Made by a program: the position numbers and the translations under genes | Shown: positions 32,949-42,944 of the stretch, piece after piece | Position numbering within the stretch: the stretch's first letter is position 1 | Layout of the letters: the number at the start of each line of letters is the position of its first letter | The notes under the pieces: model-generated | What the model saw: the letters and a program-made list of their open reading frames with translations, nothing else | Database searches by the model: none | Told to the model about the DNA's origin: nothing | NCBI GenBank assembly: GCA_017445145.1 | Contig: JAFSVI010000108.1 | Span: forward strand, 1-44,765 | Length of the DNA: 44,765 nucleotides | Direction of reading: 5' to 3' | Source: Bacteroidaceae bacterium | GTDB taxonomy: Bacteria; Bacteroidota; Bacteroidia; Bacteroidales; Bacteroidaceae

Positions 32949-32984
32949 AACACGCCTCCCCGCTTCATGGCGGGGAGGCGTGTT
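32949..32984. terminator. hairpin between convergent genes (probable bidirectional terminator)
   Basis: A perfect 15-bp stem, AACACGCCTCCCCGC (32949-32963) with GCGGGGAGGCGTGTT (32970-32984), and a 6-nt loop. It starts 17 nt after the Rpn stop and ends 25 nt before the stop of the convergent giant gene. T-runs are short on both sides, so efficiency is uncertain. Confidence 0.75.
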
Positions 32985-33009
32985 CGCATATAGGAGAGCT
33001 GTCGGCCGC

Positions 33010-36000
33010 CTATCTCACGGCGACCTTCCTGCCGCCAATAACGTAGATGCCGGGCTTCAGGTGCGAGGGATAGTCCGTCGCTGACGACGGAGTCCAGACG
33101 AGACGCCCCTGAAGGTCGTACACCCGACGGTCGCCCTGACGAGCCACGCCAGGATCGCTGTCGTCGTCATCCTCATCGTCGTCGAATACAACGGGGATGA
33201 AATCGGCACTGCGCGTCTGGTACGGTTTCACGCTTCCACCACCAGGAACACGGTAATACGCCTTGTTGCCATAGACATAGCGGTTGTTGCGAATCCACGA
33301 ACCCATGTCGGCAGCCGACTCGCGGTTGGGCGTGGCGTTGATGTAGAAGCCCATGTCCGACTCGGCCTTCTGCTGCTGGTCGAAGGTGATAACGCCAGTT
33401 GAATAATCGGGGGTTGTGGTCTTGGCAGTCATCGGGAGTCCGAAGGTATAGATGTCGAAGAATGTCGTACTACCCTGAGGCAGAAGCTGCTCCAGATAGA
33501 CACCCGAGAAGATGTTTTCGCCCAATGACGACGTCGGAGCCTTGGTCGGCAGAGCCAGCGTGGCGGTGCTCTTGTTGGAGCGGATGATGACGGGCGTGCC
33601 GGCCGGCACAAACTGGTTGTTGTCAGCGTAGATGCCCGTATTGTACTTGCCTACCTTCTTCAAGTGAATAAGCTCCGTGTCCCACACCTTGCAGATATAA
33701 GCCACGTCGTTGGTGGCATCGGTCAGCAGCACGTCGAAAGGCGCGTAGAACGACGCATAGTAGTAGCCGGTGCCCTTGTCCTGCTTCAGGTCTATCTTCA
33801 GCCCCATCTCGTTGATGCCTTGCGTCTCCGTGTCCTGCACCGGCTGCATGCACCATTTGGCATGGTCGGTGTGGGTGTGGTTGGTCAGCTTCAGGTCGTA
33901 GATGGTGGTATTGCCTTCAGTATCGTAGCTGTAGTCGTAGCTGAGATACTTCAGAACCGACCTGCCATTGGCGGTTTCGTTGTCGTGTATCAACAACACG
34001 CCACCACCAACGTCCATGACAAACAACGGCGTTGGGCGTGAGGCCTCCGGACTTTGTGCACTTGCGGAGAGTGCGTTGCTGCTCATCACAGCCTTTGCTC
34101 TTACACCAGCAGCTTCTTCAGTACCTTTTGCTATAGTGCCTCGAACATACAGCCCTTGCGTGCTGACGTAGCCTAAATTGTATCGGGCTTTGTCCGCATC
34201 CGTTGTAACTGTTGCAGGGTAGTCTTCGGTCTTCTGGAAATAGAAGATGCTGGCGGGGTCTTTCTCCACGGGCGGGATGGTGATGTCGCCACGGGTGGCC
34301 TTTGACGAGGTGAAGCCGCCATCCTTGAAGTCGGTGAACTGACGCACCTCGCTGCTGTTCTTCTCATAGAAGTGCATGGGGATGGCATCGTCCTCATTAT
34401 CGTCACCATCCAAGTCTCTCTCTATGGCATGGGTATAGCCGCTGGCATAGCGTGCCGGGTCTATGCCCGAGATACCCAACGGCGAGTGGAGACGATAGTA
34501 GCCAGTCTTGAACTGCACGATGTTCTCGGAGTTGTAAACGAGGTCCTGCGCTGCCATCAGCTGCTGGGCCGTGAGCACGGGGCTGTCACTCTTCATTGCA
34601 GCTACGAGCGCGGCATTCCCAGAGGCGTTATAGGCTTCCTTCGTCAGACCTCCCACATAGCCGGCACGGTCGAAGTAGGGCTTCATCAGCTCCGCACTCA
34701 GGCCAAAGGTGAACTCCGCTGCTGTTGTCTTGAGCCTTATCAGGTATTCTTGTGTGCCATCACCGTTGTCGTCGGCCCATTCGGGATTGAAGTAATACTG
34801 TGTCCCAGAATTGTTGGCCACAGGATGAAAGCGGAAGTAGCCAAGGGTGTTACTCTCTAATAGTTCGTAGATGGAGTTTGTGGCAACAGTAGTACTTGGA
34901 TAGCTTGCAATGGGTCCTCCAGCCTTTCCTACGACAACAAGTTTCCCGTCTTCCTTGTAATTACCCATGAGAATCTGTTGACCTCCAGTATGTATGTCCG
35001 AGCCACCACCATCAAGATCGGGATTGACATCGTTTGCGAAATGTCTCGAAAAGATTACCTTGTCCTTTTCACCAAGATTATCGTCACCGCTGTTCACATC
35101 CATATAGCGGTTGAAGAGCTGGAAGCCATAGGGGTCGCCGACGGGTGTCCACAGGAAGTCGTTGGTGTAGTGGGAGCCGCGCCCCTCCTTCAGCTCGAAG
35201 CCCCAGGCGTTGGTATATTGCGCCAAGTAGGTCTTGCCGCCAATGACGGTCTCCAGCGTGTACCATTTGTTCTGGTCAACGCTAAGGACAAAGTTGTCAC
35301 CGCTGTTCGACTCCAAGTCCTGGTTGAAGCTATAGAGGATGTCGATATAGATAATCTTGCCTATCAGCTCCTCGTTCATGCTCATCTGCTTTGAGTCGAT
35401 TTGCAGACCTTTGTACTTGGTGTTCAAAGCGACGTTAGGTGTACTTTCATTATCACGTATGTCACGCACAACGAAGAAGTAGTTGACGTTGGGGCGGAAG
35501 AACTCACTGGGCACCTCCAAGGCATCGCCAAGGCTCACGGGGCCGACATCCTTACAGTAATAGGTTGTTGCTATAGTGCCATCCCACTGCGGATAGGAGA
35601 CACCTCCCGCATCGCCCAAACTATAGGTGGAGCCAGCAGGCGTTCCAGAAGTCAGGTCACGCATGGTGGTGCCATGTATCCAGATAGTATCTATGGGTGC
35701 TGCTGAGGACCAGGGATCGGTGTAGTATCCATCAGTACTATTCCATCTGCCCTCTGCGTCAGTATGATAATTGGGGTCGGTCGTCTCTCCTGTATTCCGA
35801 TAACGATATGGAATCTCCTCTTGGCCACCAATTTCCGCTATCACCAAGTGATAGACCACCTTCAGGGTGCCGAGGGAGAAGATGATGAACTTTGTTGGGT
35901 TGGTGTCGGAGGTCGTCAGTTGTTCGCCATACCATGTGAGCATCTTGCTCTTCTCGCCCGTAACGGCCAGCACCCCGTATTCATACCCATCCCTGCTGAG

Positions 36001-39000
36001 GAGCATGAAGGTTGTGGCGTCTTCGCTCAGCACGGTATTAGTTGCAGACTCATGGACATACGTGTCTGGAGTTGTGTTCTTATGCCGTATCTTGATGGCG
36101 TAGGGGTCGTCGCCTGCAAACGTCCATTCGTATGCGTCGTCATGTTGCAGGGGCATGTTAGCGTCATAGGAGATGCTACTGCCATTAGCCTTCATCATGT
36201 TGTCATTATACCAGATGATGTTATATGGCAGGGTGTTGTCGAGCCTCAGCGGGGCATCGTTGGACTTGTCGCCCTTGGCCACGGTTGTGCCGGGCGTGTT
36301 TCTGTCGTTGGGTACCTTGTACTCGCTCACACTTGGGTCGTAGGCCACGTAGCGCACATAGACCTCGCCGTCGTATAGGCCGTAGAGGTTCGTGAGTTCC
36401 TTGGCCGAGTTGCCCATGTCGCCCTCACTCTCATAGTAGATGAACTGGTCGTCGTTGAGCAGCGGGGTCTTAATGGCGTCGGGCAGCTTGGGCGCATACA
36501 TGTTGTCCTGGGCCTCATATTGCGACTGAGTGTCACTGATGGCCAGGACATGGCCGTTGGTATATACATGATATGTATATTCGTCGGTCACATCGTCGGT
36601 GAGCAGAATTTGCGAATTCGTAGCTGCGAAGCTGCACGTCGCGCCCTTGAAGCCTGTCTCTGTCCTGATGGTGGCAGAATTGGCGGTGCCGATGGCATTG
36701 CCGTCGGTGCCGATGCCCTGCAGGAAATAGTAGGCATCGATGCTCTCTGTACCCGCCACCGCCAGGGCATAGCCGCCACTGGTGTGTGGCAGCAGGGCGT
36801 AGCGCTGGTAAGGGCTGGCATCGGTCAGGGCCGCCACGCTGCCGTCAAGCTTGGTCGAGCCTAATGGCTTATCCTTCTGGTCGCGGTTGAAGAGCTGCAC
36901 GGCGTATGGGTCTGGCGACAGGTATGGGTTCCTCAAGAATTTCCACTGCCAAGCCTTGGTCAGCGGGTCGGGTTTGGTCTCTACCTCTCGTATGCCGTCG
37001 CCGCTGCTATATACGGCGTTCTTTCCGTTGAGCTTCATCGTCAGCCACTTGCCCAGAAGGACATGCTGCGCGTCGGCATCCTCGTCGTAGGCATAGCGCA
37101 CATAGACGATGTTGCCGTCGGTGACCGACGGTGTGATGAGACCCGCTCCGGCCAGCGAAGCTGTGATCTCCTTGCTGCTGATGTCAGTACCGGCAGGTAT
37201 CTCGGTATAGGTGTCAGTGCTCAGGGTCAGGTTCTTGTAGTACGTGAAGTCCTTGGCCAGCGGGCTCTTGAAGTGGTCGGGGGTCTGCGGCAGCAGGTCG
37301 CCGCCGCTTTGGTAGCGCAATGACTCATGGCCGTCGTTGTCGATGATGCGGTAGTTATAGACGAATGGGCGGTAGAGATAGGTGTATGTCTCCTTCAACT
37401 TGTTGGCATCACCAGCCTCGGCCGTCGGCGTCACCAATGTCGTGAAGTCCCTCATGCGCAGGTTGTGGTCGAAGCGCGGCATGAGCTGCATGTTGCCGTC
37501 CAAGTCCCGCACCGCCATGAACGTCTGGTTGGTCATGGCCCACTTGGAGTTGTCGTAGCCGTCGCCCTCAACGGTCGTGGTGGCCTTGGCCGCCAGCGTG
37601 ACGGCCTGCGAGCCACCATTGGTGTAATCACCCTTCATCATACCCTCTTCCACATACGCACGCTTCATCCCCAGCGTGAAGTACTGTGCATCATTCTTGC
37701 TGGAGATCTGTATGTTGTAGGGGTCGAAGCCATTGGAGAAGGAGAAGCAACCGTACTTCTCGACGTCGTCAGAGGCGGTTATTATCTGTGCCGCCTGAAG
37801 GGTGGCGTAGGGCGAGTCGCTGTCGTAGGCGTTGGGGTTGGTGGTGCCCCAGTCGTGGGCAATGGTGCCATAGCCCATCTCGGTGTCTATGTCGGCATTG
37901 GGCTTGACGTACCATAGCTCATTGCTCAGGCTGCCGATATTGTCGATGATATACTGCGACGTGCTGCCGGGGTTGGGACCCACAGCGAGCTTGTTGCCCG
38001 TCTCGCCCTTCTTGGCTATATCGTCGCCCTGCGAGATGAGGAACTCGGCCCCCTCCTTGGTGCTGGGGTCGTAGCTCTGGGCATACTCCTCCTTGACGAT
38101 GTAGGTGACATACTGGTCATACTGATTGCCCTTGTTATCTACGACGTTCTCCGACCCCCAGGGCGGCAAGTCGCCCAGCGAGGTGGAGCTGAAGTCGCTG
38201 CCGCCGATGCGTTTGCCCATGAGGTAGTACTGGTGCAACCCTGAGCGCTTCTTGGCGCTGGCCCAGAAGATGTACTCCTTCACCATGGGGCTGTCCCATG
38301 TGCGCAGCACGTCCTCCTTTGCCAATTTGTCGGGGTCCTGGTCGCTGTAGGGCAGAGGCTTGCGCATAATCTCCCAGCCGTGCTGGTCGAGCAGGATGAG
38401 GGCGGGTGAGATTTCCGTCTTGACGAGGTCGAAGTAGCCCGAACCCATCTTCACCGTCTGGAACCAGTGCTCGCGCGTCTCCCAGCCTTTCTTCTTCTCA
38501 CCAGAGGCATTGTAGCCATTCCAGCGCTTGGCGTTGGCCATCTTCTGATAGCTGTGGAACCCATACTGCCCTTCGCCTGTGCCTGTCAGCCGCTCGCGTA
38601 AGGAGGCCGGTGTGGTGGGCACCTCAAGGGAGCCGTCGGTGCGGTCGGTGCGCTCGCGCTCCTCACACAGTGGCAGCAGGTCGCTGAGGAGCTTCTTCTT
38701 CACCGTGTCGTAGGTCTTCCAGTATTGCTCAAAGGAGTTGACGACATAGCGCGGGTCCTCCCCGTCATCCTTATAGTCGCCGTCACTGTTCCTGTCGATG
38801 GGGGTGGTCACCAGCTGATACTGCCCCACGCTGCCCAGGACCATGTACTCGGTGGCCTGCACACCCGAGATGTTGGGCCACACCAGGGCTGTGACCACCG
38901 TCTGGCCGTTGTCGTAGTCGTCGAAGGTCCTCGTGGAGAAGTAGGCGCTGCGCTCCAGACCATCGTAAGTCTCCGTCTGGCGCGAGAGAATCTTCACATG

Positions 39001-42000
39001 GTAGGGGTCGTGGTTGCCGCTCTCTATGTACCACGCCCAGCGTGTGCGGGTGCTGGCGGCACCCTCCTGCTGCAGCTCATACTGCTTCTGGCCATAGACG
39101 AAGAAGTTGCCGTCGCCGTTGCAATAGGGATAGACGGCCTGATATACGGCTTTCTTCTCGGCATCCGTCCCCGTGAAAGTACTCGGATCAGCCAGCATGC
39201 CGTCGCTGCCATCCTCCTGCCGGAACTGGTCGCCCTGCTCGAACTTCAGCAGATACATCGTGGTGTGGTTCATATCGACCAAGCCGTTGGCGACGTAGGT
39301 GATATAGACATCGTCGGGCGGCGTAGAGCCAAACACCTCATCCGAACCATACGCATCGGAACAGGTCACGATGCCACTGCCATCGGTAGCAGCCTCCTTC
39401 CAGTAGGTGTAGTTGTCATAGCCTACCAGAGGGCTGAAAATGGCTGCGGGAATCTGTGGCTTCTCGTCTTCGGCATGACGTACCACCTCCGTCAGCAGTT
39501 CCTTCTTGGCGATGTCAATCAAGTGGTATGTCACGAGCTTGGCCGTACTTTTCCTGAGTTGGAAACGAATCACGGCATAGCCATGGGGGTAGTCGGCGTT
39601 GCTGTACATCTTGACCGTGGTGGCATCTGTGCGGCCTATATTATAATAGGTGGTGGAGGCATCCACGCTGTTGGCAGGGTCAATCTTGCCCGAAGCGTCA
39701 GCAGCCACACTCGTGGTGGCCATCACCTCATACATGCCGTCGCTCGTGCTGCTCTTGACAATGAAACGGGTGGCACCTTCAGGAATGGCGGGGAGGTCAC
39801 CGACTTGACCCACCCAAGTGAATGTTCCTGTAGCCCAGTCCTCAACATGCACATAATTGTTGGGCTCACGGTTACGTATGGTCATGGCGTAGGGGTCGCC
39901 GCCACCCAGCACCCACAGGTTCTTTGCTAATCCGGAGTTGTCGCCATCGCCCAGGAAGTTCGCCTTGCTCTTGATGGTTCCGTCTTCGTAATAGATGTAC
40001 TCATTGTTCAGCAGCACGTTGAAGGAATTGCTCTCGGCATCATCATTGGTCAGGGGAGTCACCGCCAATGCCGGTAGTGCTGAATAGCTGACGAAGATAT
40101 GGTTCAGGTATTCGTTCGCCGATCCTTCAAGGCTGTTGGTGGAGGTGATAGTGGTAAAGTAGCTGTTGGAGTCAGAGTTGAAATTATAATCAGCTGCTAT
40201 CCCTGCATCATATATTGATTTGCTTGCGTAGGTCTTGAACGTCAGCGTGCCGCCTTGTAGGAACGGGCTTCGGATAACCTCTGGTATAGCTGCATAGTTG
40301 AGGGTCGTACCTGTTATCTGTTCCTCCGTGGCCATCACGGCGATGCGTCCGCTCGTATCGACAATGTAATAGGTATAGGTCATCATAGGCAGCTCCAGCA
40401 CCGACAGGCGTGCCATGGTCGAACTGCCGGAGCCGTCGCCGTTGAGCGGGCGCTTGCCCGATGCGTCCCAGCCAATCGTCACGGGTTGACTGTAGGTGTT
40501 GAACTGGCGCAGCCGGAAACAGCCGGCATAGTTGCCCGTGTTGTTGTCGTAGATGATTTCCCAGTCGGATTTAGGAATCTTCTCCCAGTATTCATTTTCG
40601 GCAGCCTTCTCATACTCGGCAACAAATCTACCCGCACCAGAGCTTGAGGTATAATAGGTTCTACCGATTGTAAGGCGCGTCCCACTTGCTACGGCAACAT
40701 AATCGCCTTCGATGTATTCATAGTAGTTCGTTCCGTTGGCCACCTCAGTACCTTTAGAAGCGAAAGCTCCACCGCCTGTGTCTGAAGTGTAGTAAGTCTT
40801 TCCGATGGTGAGGGTCGTACCATTATCAACAGCAACATAACGGCCTTTAGCTTCATAGTAGTTGGACCCTGTAGCCACCTCTGTACCACCGGCGATGAAT
40901 GCCCCACCACCAGAATCTGAAGTGTAGTACGTTATCCCCCTTGTGAGGGTCGTGCCATTGGCGACGGCGGAATAATGAAGCTTCTTCTCAAAGTAATTCG
41001 CTCCATTGGACACCTGACCACTATAAGTGGTCTCTCCTTCACCCGAGTCTGAAGTATAATATGTATTCCCGACGGTGAGGGCTGTACCTTTGGGGACTGG
41101 CTTATAATAATACGTATCATCATTCCCACTGCATAGCTGTTCTGCAGTGGATGTACCCTGTTTCAAGTATTGGAAGACGGGATTCGCAGGGTCTGCCTCA
41201 CCCGCCTGCCGGTTCACAACTTTGAGTTCGTAGGGGTCGCCGATGAAGGCGAAATGGCTCTCGTGGGCATATTTCGTGTGTCCGGCGGTTCCGTCGCTGG
41301 TGCTGAATTGAGCGGGGTCGCCGCTGGTGTCGTACCAGGTGATGTATCTCTCCTCCTTGTTCACATAGATGTTGTACCACTTCAGGTCGGCAAAGGCGGT
41401 GGATGATGTGCCCACCTCGAAGGGCAGTGATGCCGATACGTCGTACCTCAGCCAGATGTCTCTGATCTCCTTGATATCGGGGTCCTCGTGGTCGTAGAGG
41501 TCTTGGAAGGTTGCCCGTTCTATGGCTAAAGCTTTATCAGCGTATGTTCCCGTGATGCTGGTATATTTGCGTTTCAGGGCCTCCGGCACATAATTGACGA
41601 GCAACGAGTCCTTGCCGTAGTCGCTCCATTCAAAATTGGCTGTCAGGGTAGTCCCGGTAACAGGAGCTTCAACCTTGTATATGTAGTCCCTGATTTCGTG
41701 GAAGCGTATCTGGTCGGCAGCCGTAAGGTCCAAGAATTTCGGTCCGGCGTATGGAAGTCCCTCGGGGGTATGCTGCATGAGCAGATACTGACCGCTGCTG
41801 TTGGGCACCCAGTCATCGCCGTTGACATTCACCCATGAGGCGGCAAGCGTGTAGCTTGCTATGGGGTGGGCCAGAAGCGTGAAGGAGAAATAGAGGTGGT
41901 TCAACACACCATTATCCCTGCTGCCACGACCATAAGCCTGGGGGTCAACGCCTCTATACCAGCCAGGTAGGGTTTCCGAATCTATTGAGCTTTTGCCTTT

Positions 42001-42840
42001 ATATGCCTGGTTTATTTCGTTCGTCACCCAGTTGGTCCTTATTGCATTAGCGCCAGACAGACTGCCATAAAACTGAGCATCTTTGTTGTTCTTCCAGTAG
42101 CCGTCCTCCTTATAGATGAAGTCGTCCCTGTCGTAGGCCGTCTGCAGGATGATGTTGTATGGGTCGTTGTTGGTCAGCTTCCACTTGAAATAGAATACGT
42201 TTCTATTCTGAACGTTCCGCTTGATGGTGACAGGACTATCGGAACTCAGGTCTGCCAGGCCGTTGAGGTAGCCGGAGGGGATGGCCTGTCCGCGGTTGCC
42301 TCGTTCCGGATTCATATTCAGGGCGTAGAACCATTTGCCATCATTGGTGCTGAACTCAATGTTATAGTGCTTGTTGCCCGTGAGGTCGAGCGTCAAGCCG
42401 TAATCCTCTTTCAGATAATCATGGTCGTCGTCCCAGACGTAGGTGACATAGATGTCGGTATTGGTGCCTACCGTCGCCCCTGCTGCCAAGGGCGTTTTGC
42501 CCTCGAAGTCGTAGGTGTAGAAGGTAGATCTGTTGTTGGGGAAGATCTTTGTCGGACCAGATCGGGTCACATCCGTATAGTAGGAGTAAGACTCATACTT
42601 CATCAGCGGGCTCTTCAGCTCGGCGGGAATCTGGATCTCGTCAGTCTCGTCTTGTGTGACGGTTTTCTTGATGGCCTCGATGCGATACGCGATATTATTC
42701 GTACTTGCATTGCTGAAGGGCAAGGTGATGACATGATAAGTGACGTTCTTCGTGGCAGCCCACACCTCATTGGCCGTGGCGCCGGCGAGCAGCATCATCA
42801 GCACCAGCAATGTCCTTATATAGAGTATTGTCTTGTTCAT
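33010..42840 (-). CDS. giant modular secreted protein with T9SS type A sorting domain
   Basis: 3,276 residues from the ATG at 42840, giving signal peptide MNKTILYIRTLLVLMMLLAG ending near EVWA; the ATG at 42894 only adds 18 residues before it. The protein is built from large modules. One element, of the form Y-[HYR]-[LVI]-I followed by P-x-I/L and SPL-x-x-x-x-x-Y-Y, occurs about six times (VTYHVITLPF, LVTYHLIDIA, YNYRIIDNDG). A second, W-x(4-8)-DPY-x-[IV]-x-[IL], occurs eight times (DNA near 42150, 41227, 39885, 38999, 37715, 36901, 36090, 35126), about 0.8-1.3 kb apart. Near the end come YYYASFYAPFDVLL and PAGTPVIIRSNKS, a common pre-tail domain, and then VYDLQGRLVW and LKPGIYVIGGRKVAVR, a clear type A sorting tail. 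It has no YGGGN repeats. Function unknown; adhesin or matrix protein is the inference. It follows two fimbrillin genes. Confidence 0.87.
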   Translation of the reverse strand: MNKTILYIRTLLVLMMLLAGATANEVWAATKNVTYHVITLPFSNASTNNIAYRIEAIKKTVTQDETDEIQIPAELKSPLMKYESYSYYTDVTRSGPTKIFPNNRSTFYTYDFEGKTPLAAGATVGTNTDIYVTYVWDDDHDYLKEDYGLTLDLTGNKHYNIEFSTNDGKWFYALNMNPERGNRGQAIPSGYLNGLADLSSDSPVTIKRNVQNRNVFYFKWKLTNNDPYNIILQTAYDRDDFIYKEDGYWKNNKDAQFYGSLSGANAIRTNWVTNEINQAYKGKSSIDSETLPGWYRGVDPQAYGRGSRDNGVLNHLYFSFTLLAHPIASYTLAASWVNVNGDDWVPNSSGQYLLMQHTPEGLPYAGPKFLDLTAADQIRFHEIRDYIYKVEAPVTGTTLTANFEWSDYGKDSLLVNYVPEALKRKYTSITGTYADKALAIERATFQDLYDHEDPDIKEIRDIWLRYDVSASLPFEVGTSSTAFADLKWYNIYVNKEERYITWYDTSGDPAQFSTSDGTAGHTKYAHESHFAFIGDPYELKVVNRQAGEADPANPVFQYLKQGTSTAEQLCSGNDDTYYYKPVPKGTALTVGNTYYTSDSGEGETTYSGQVSNGANYFEKKLHYSAVANGTTLTRGITYYTSDSGGGAFIAGGTEVATGSNYYEAKGRYVAVDNGTTLTIGKTYYTSDTGGGAFASKGTEVANGTNYYEYIEGDYVAVASGTRLTIGRTYYTSSSGAGRFVAEYEKAAENEYWEKIPKSDWEIIYDNNTGNYAGCFRLRQFNTYSQPVTIGWDASGKRPLNGDGSGSSTMARLSVLELPMMTYTYYIVDTSGRIAVMATEEQITGTTLNYAAIPEVIRSPFLQGGTLTFKTYASKSIYDAGIAADYNFNSDSNSYFTTITSTNSLEGSANEYLNHIFVSYSALPALAVTPLTNDDAESNSFNVLLNNEYIYYEDGTIKSKANFLGDGDNSGLAKNLWVLGGGDPYAMTIRNREPNNYVHVEDWATGTFTWVGQVGDLPAIPEGATRFIVKSSTSDGMYEVMATTSVAADASGKIDPANSVDASTTYYNIGRTDATTVKMYSNADYPHGYAVIRFQLRKSTAKLVTYHLIDIAKKELLTEVVRHAEDEKPQIPAAIFSPLVGYDNYTYWKEAATDGSGIVTCSDAYGSDEVFGSTPPDDVYITYVANGLVDMNHTTMYLLKFEQGDQFRQEDGSDGMLADPSTFTGTDAEKKAVYQAVYPYCNGDGNFFVYGQKQYELQQEGAASTRTRWAWYIESGNHDPYHVKILSRQTETYDGLERSAYFSTRTFDDYDNGQTVVTALVWPNISGVQATEYMVLGSVGQYQLVTTPIDRNSDGDYKDDGEDPRYVVNSFEQYWKTYDTVKKKLLSDLLPLCEERERTDRTDGSLEVPTTPASLRERLTGTGEGQYGFHSYQKMANAKRWNGYNASGEKKKGWETREHWFQTVKMGSGYFDLVKTEISPALILLDQHGWEIMRKPLPYSDQDPDKLAKEDVLRTWDSPMVKEYIFWASAKKRSGLHQYYLMGKRIGGSDFSSTSLGDLPPWGSENVVDNKGNQYDQYVTYIVKEEYAQSYDPSTKEGAEFLISQGDDIAKKGETGNKLAVGPNPGSTSQYIIDNIGSLSNELWYVKPNADIDTEMGYGTIAHDWGTTNPNAYDSDSPYATLQAAQIITASDDVEKYGCFSFSNGFDPYNIQISSKNDAQYFTLGMKRAYVEEGMMKGDYTNGGSQAVTLAAKATTTVEGDGYDNSKWAMTNQTFMAVRDLDGNMQLMPRFDHNLRMRDFTTLVTPTAEAGDANKLKETYTYLYRPFVYNYRIIDNDGHESLRYQSGGDLLPQTPDHFKSPLAKDFTYYKNLTLSTDTYTEIPAGTDISSKEITASLAGAGLITPSVTDGNIVYVRYAYDEDADAQHVLLGKWLTMKLNGKNAVYSSGDGIREVETKPDPLTKAWQWKFLRNPYLSPDPYAVQLFNRDQKDKPLGSTKLDGSVAALTDASPYQRYALLPHTSGGYALAVAGTESIDAYYFLQGIGTDGNAIGTANSATIRTETGFKGATCSFAATNSQILLTDDVTDEYTYHVYTNGHVLAISDTQSQYEAQDNMYAPKLPDAIKTPLLNDDQFIYYESEGDMGNSAKELTNLYGLYDGEVYVRYVAYDPSVSEYKVPNDRNTPGTTVAKGDKSNDAPLRLDNTLPYNIIWYNDNMMKANGSSISYDANMPLQHDDAYEWTFAGDDPYAIKIRHKNTTPDTYVHESATNTVLSEDATTFMLLSRDGYEYGVLAVTGEKSKMLTWYGEQLTTSDTNPTKFIIFSLGTLKVVYHLVIAEIGGQEEIPYRYRNTGETTDPNYHTDAEGRWNSTDGYYTDPWSSAAPIDTIWIHGTTMRDLTSGTPAGSTYSLGDAGGVSYPQWDGTIATTYYCKDVGPVSLGDALEVPSEFFRPNVNYFFVVRDIRDNESTPNVALNTKYKGLQIDSKQMSMNEELIGKIIYIDILYSFNQDLESNSGDNFVLSVDQNKWYTLETVIGGKTYLAQYTNAWGFELKEGRGSHYTNDFLWTPVGDPYGFQLFNRYMDVNSGDDNLGEKDKVIFSRHFANDVNPDLDGGGSDIHTGGQQILMGNYKEDGKLVVVGKAGGPIASYPSTTVATNSIYELLESNTLGYFRFHPVANNSGTQYYFNPEWADDNGDGTQEYLIRLKTTAAEFTFGLSAELMKPYFDRAGYVGGLTKEAYNASGNAALVAAMKSDSPVLTAQQLMAAQDLVYNSENIVQFKTGYYRLHSPLGISGIDPARYASGYTHAIERDLDGDDNEDDAIPMHFYEKNSSEVRQFTDFKDGGFTSSKATRGDITIPPVEKDPASIFYFQKTEDYPATVTTDADKARYNLGYVSTQGLYVRGTIAKGTEEAAGVRAKAVMSSNALSASAQSPEASRPTPLFVMDVGGGVLLIHDNETANGRSVLKYLSYDYSYDTEGNTTIYDLKLTNHTHTDHAKWCMQPVQDTETQGINEMGLKIDLKQDKGTGYYYASFYAPFDVLLTDATNDVAYICKVWDTELIHLKKVGKYNTGIYADNNQFVPAGTPVIIRSNKSTATLALPTKAPTSSLGENIFSGVYLEQLLPQGSTTFFDIYTFGLPMTAKTTTPDYSTGVITFDQQQKAESDMGFYINATPNRESAADMGSWIRNNRYVYGNKAYYRVPGGGSVKPYQTRSADFIPVVFDDDEDDDDSDPGVARQGDRRVYDLQGRLVWTPSSATDYPSHLKPGIYVIGGRKVAVR
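40590..41110 (-). repeat. about 135-bp tandem repeat, four copies, in the modular giant gene
   Basis: Four units about 132-138 bp apart, visible on the + strand as TCTGAAGTGTAGTA-like stretches near 40644 (degenerate), 40781, 40916 and 41048. Each encodes about 45 residues with the pattern G-T-x-L-T-x-G-x-T-Y-Y-T-S-D-S-G and N-Y-[YF]-E. The outer copies are more diverged than the two inner ones. Confidence 0.85.
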
Positions 42841-42944
42841 TTTCGACGTCTTTATATGAGACTCTATGTTATGATATACTTGCCCAAGCATCACGTGTTG
42901 TCAGCCATTATGGTTCTTCTTGTGTGTTGGGCGGGATTCAGCCC

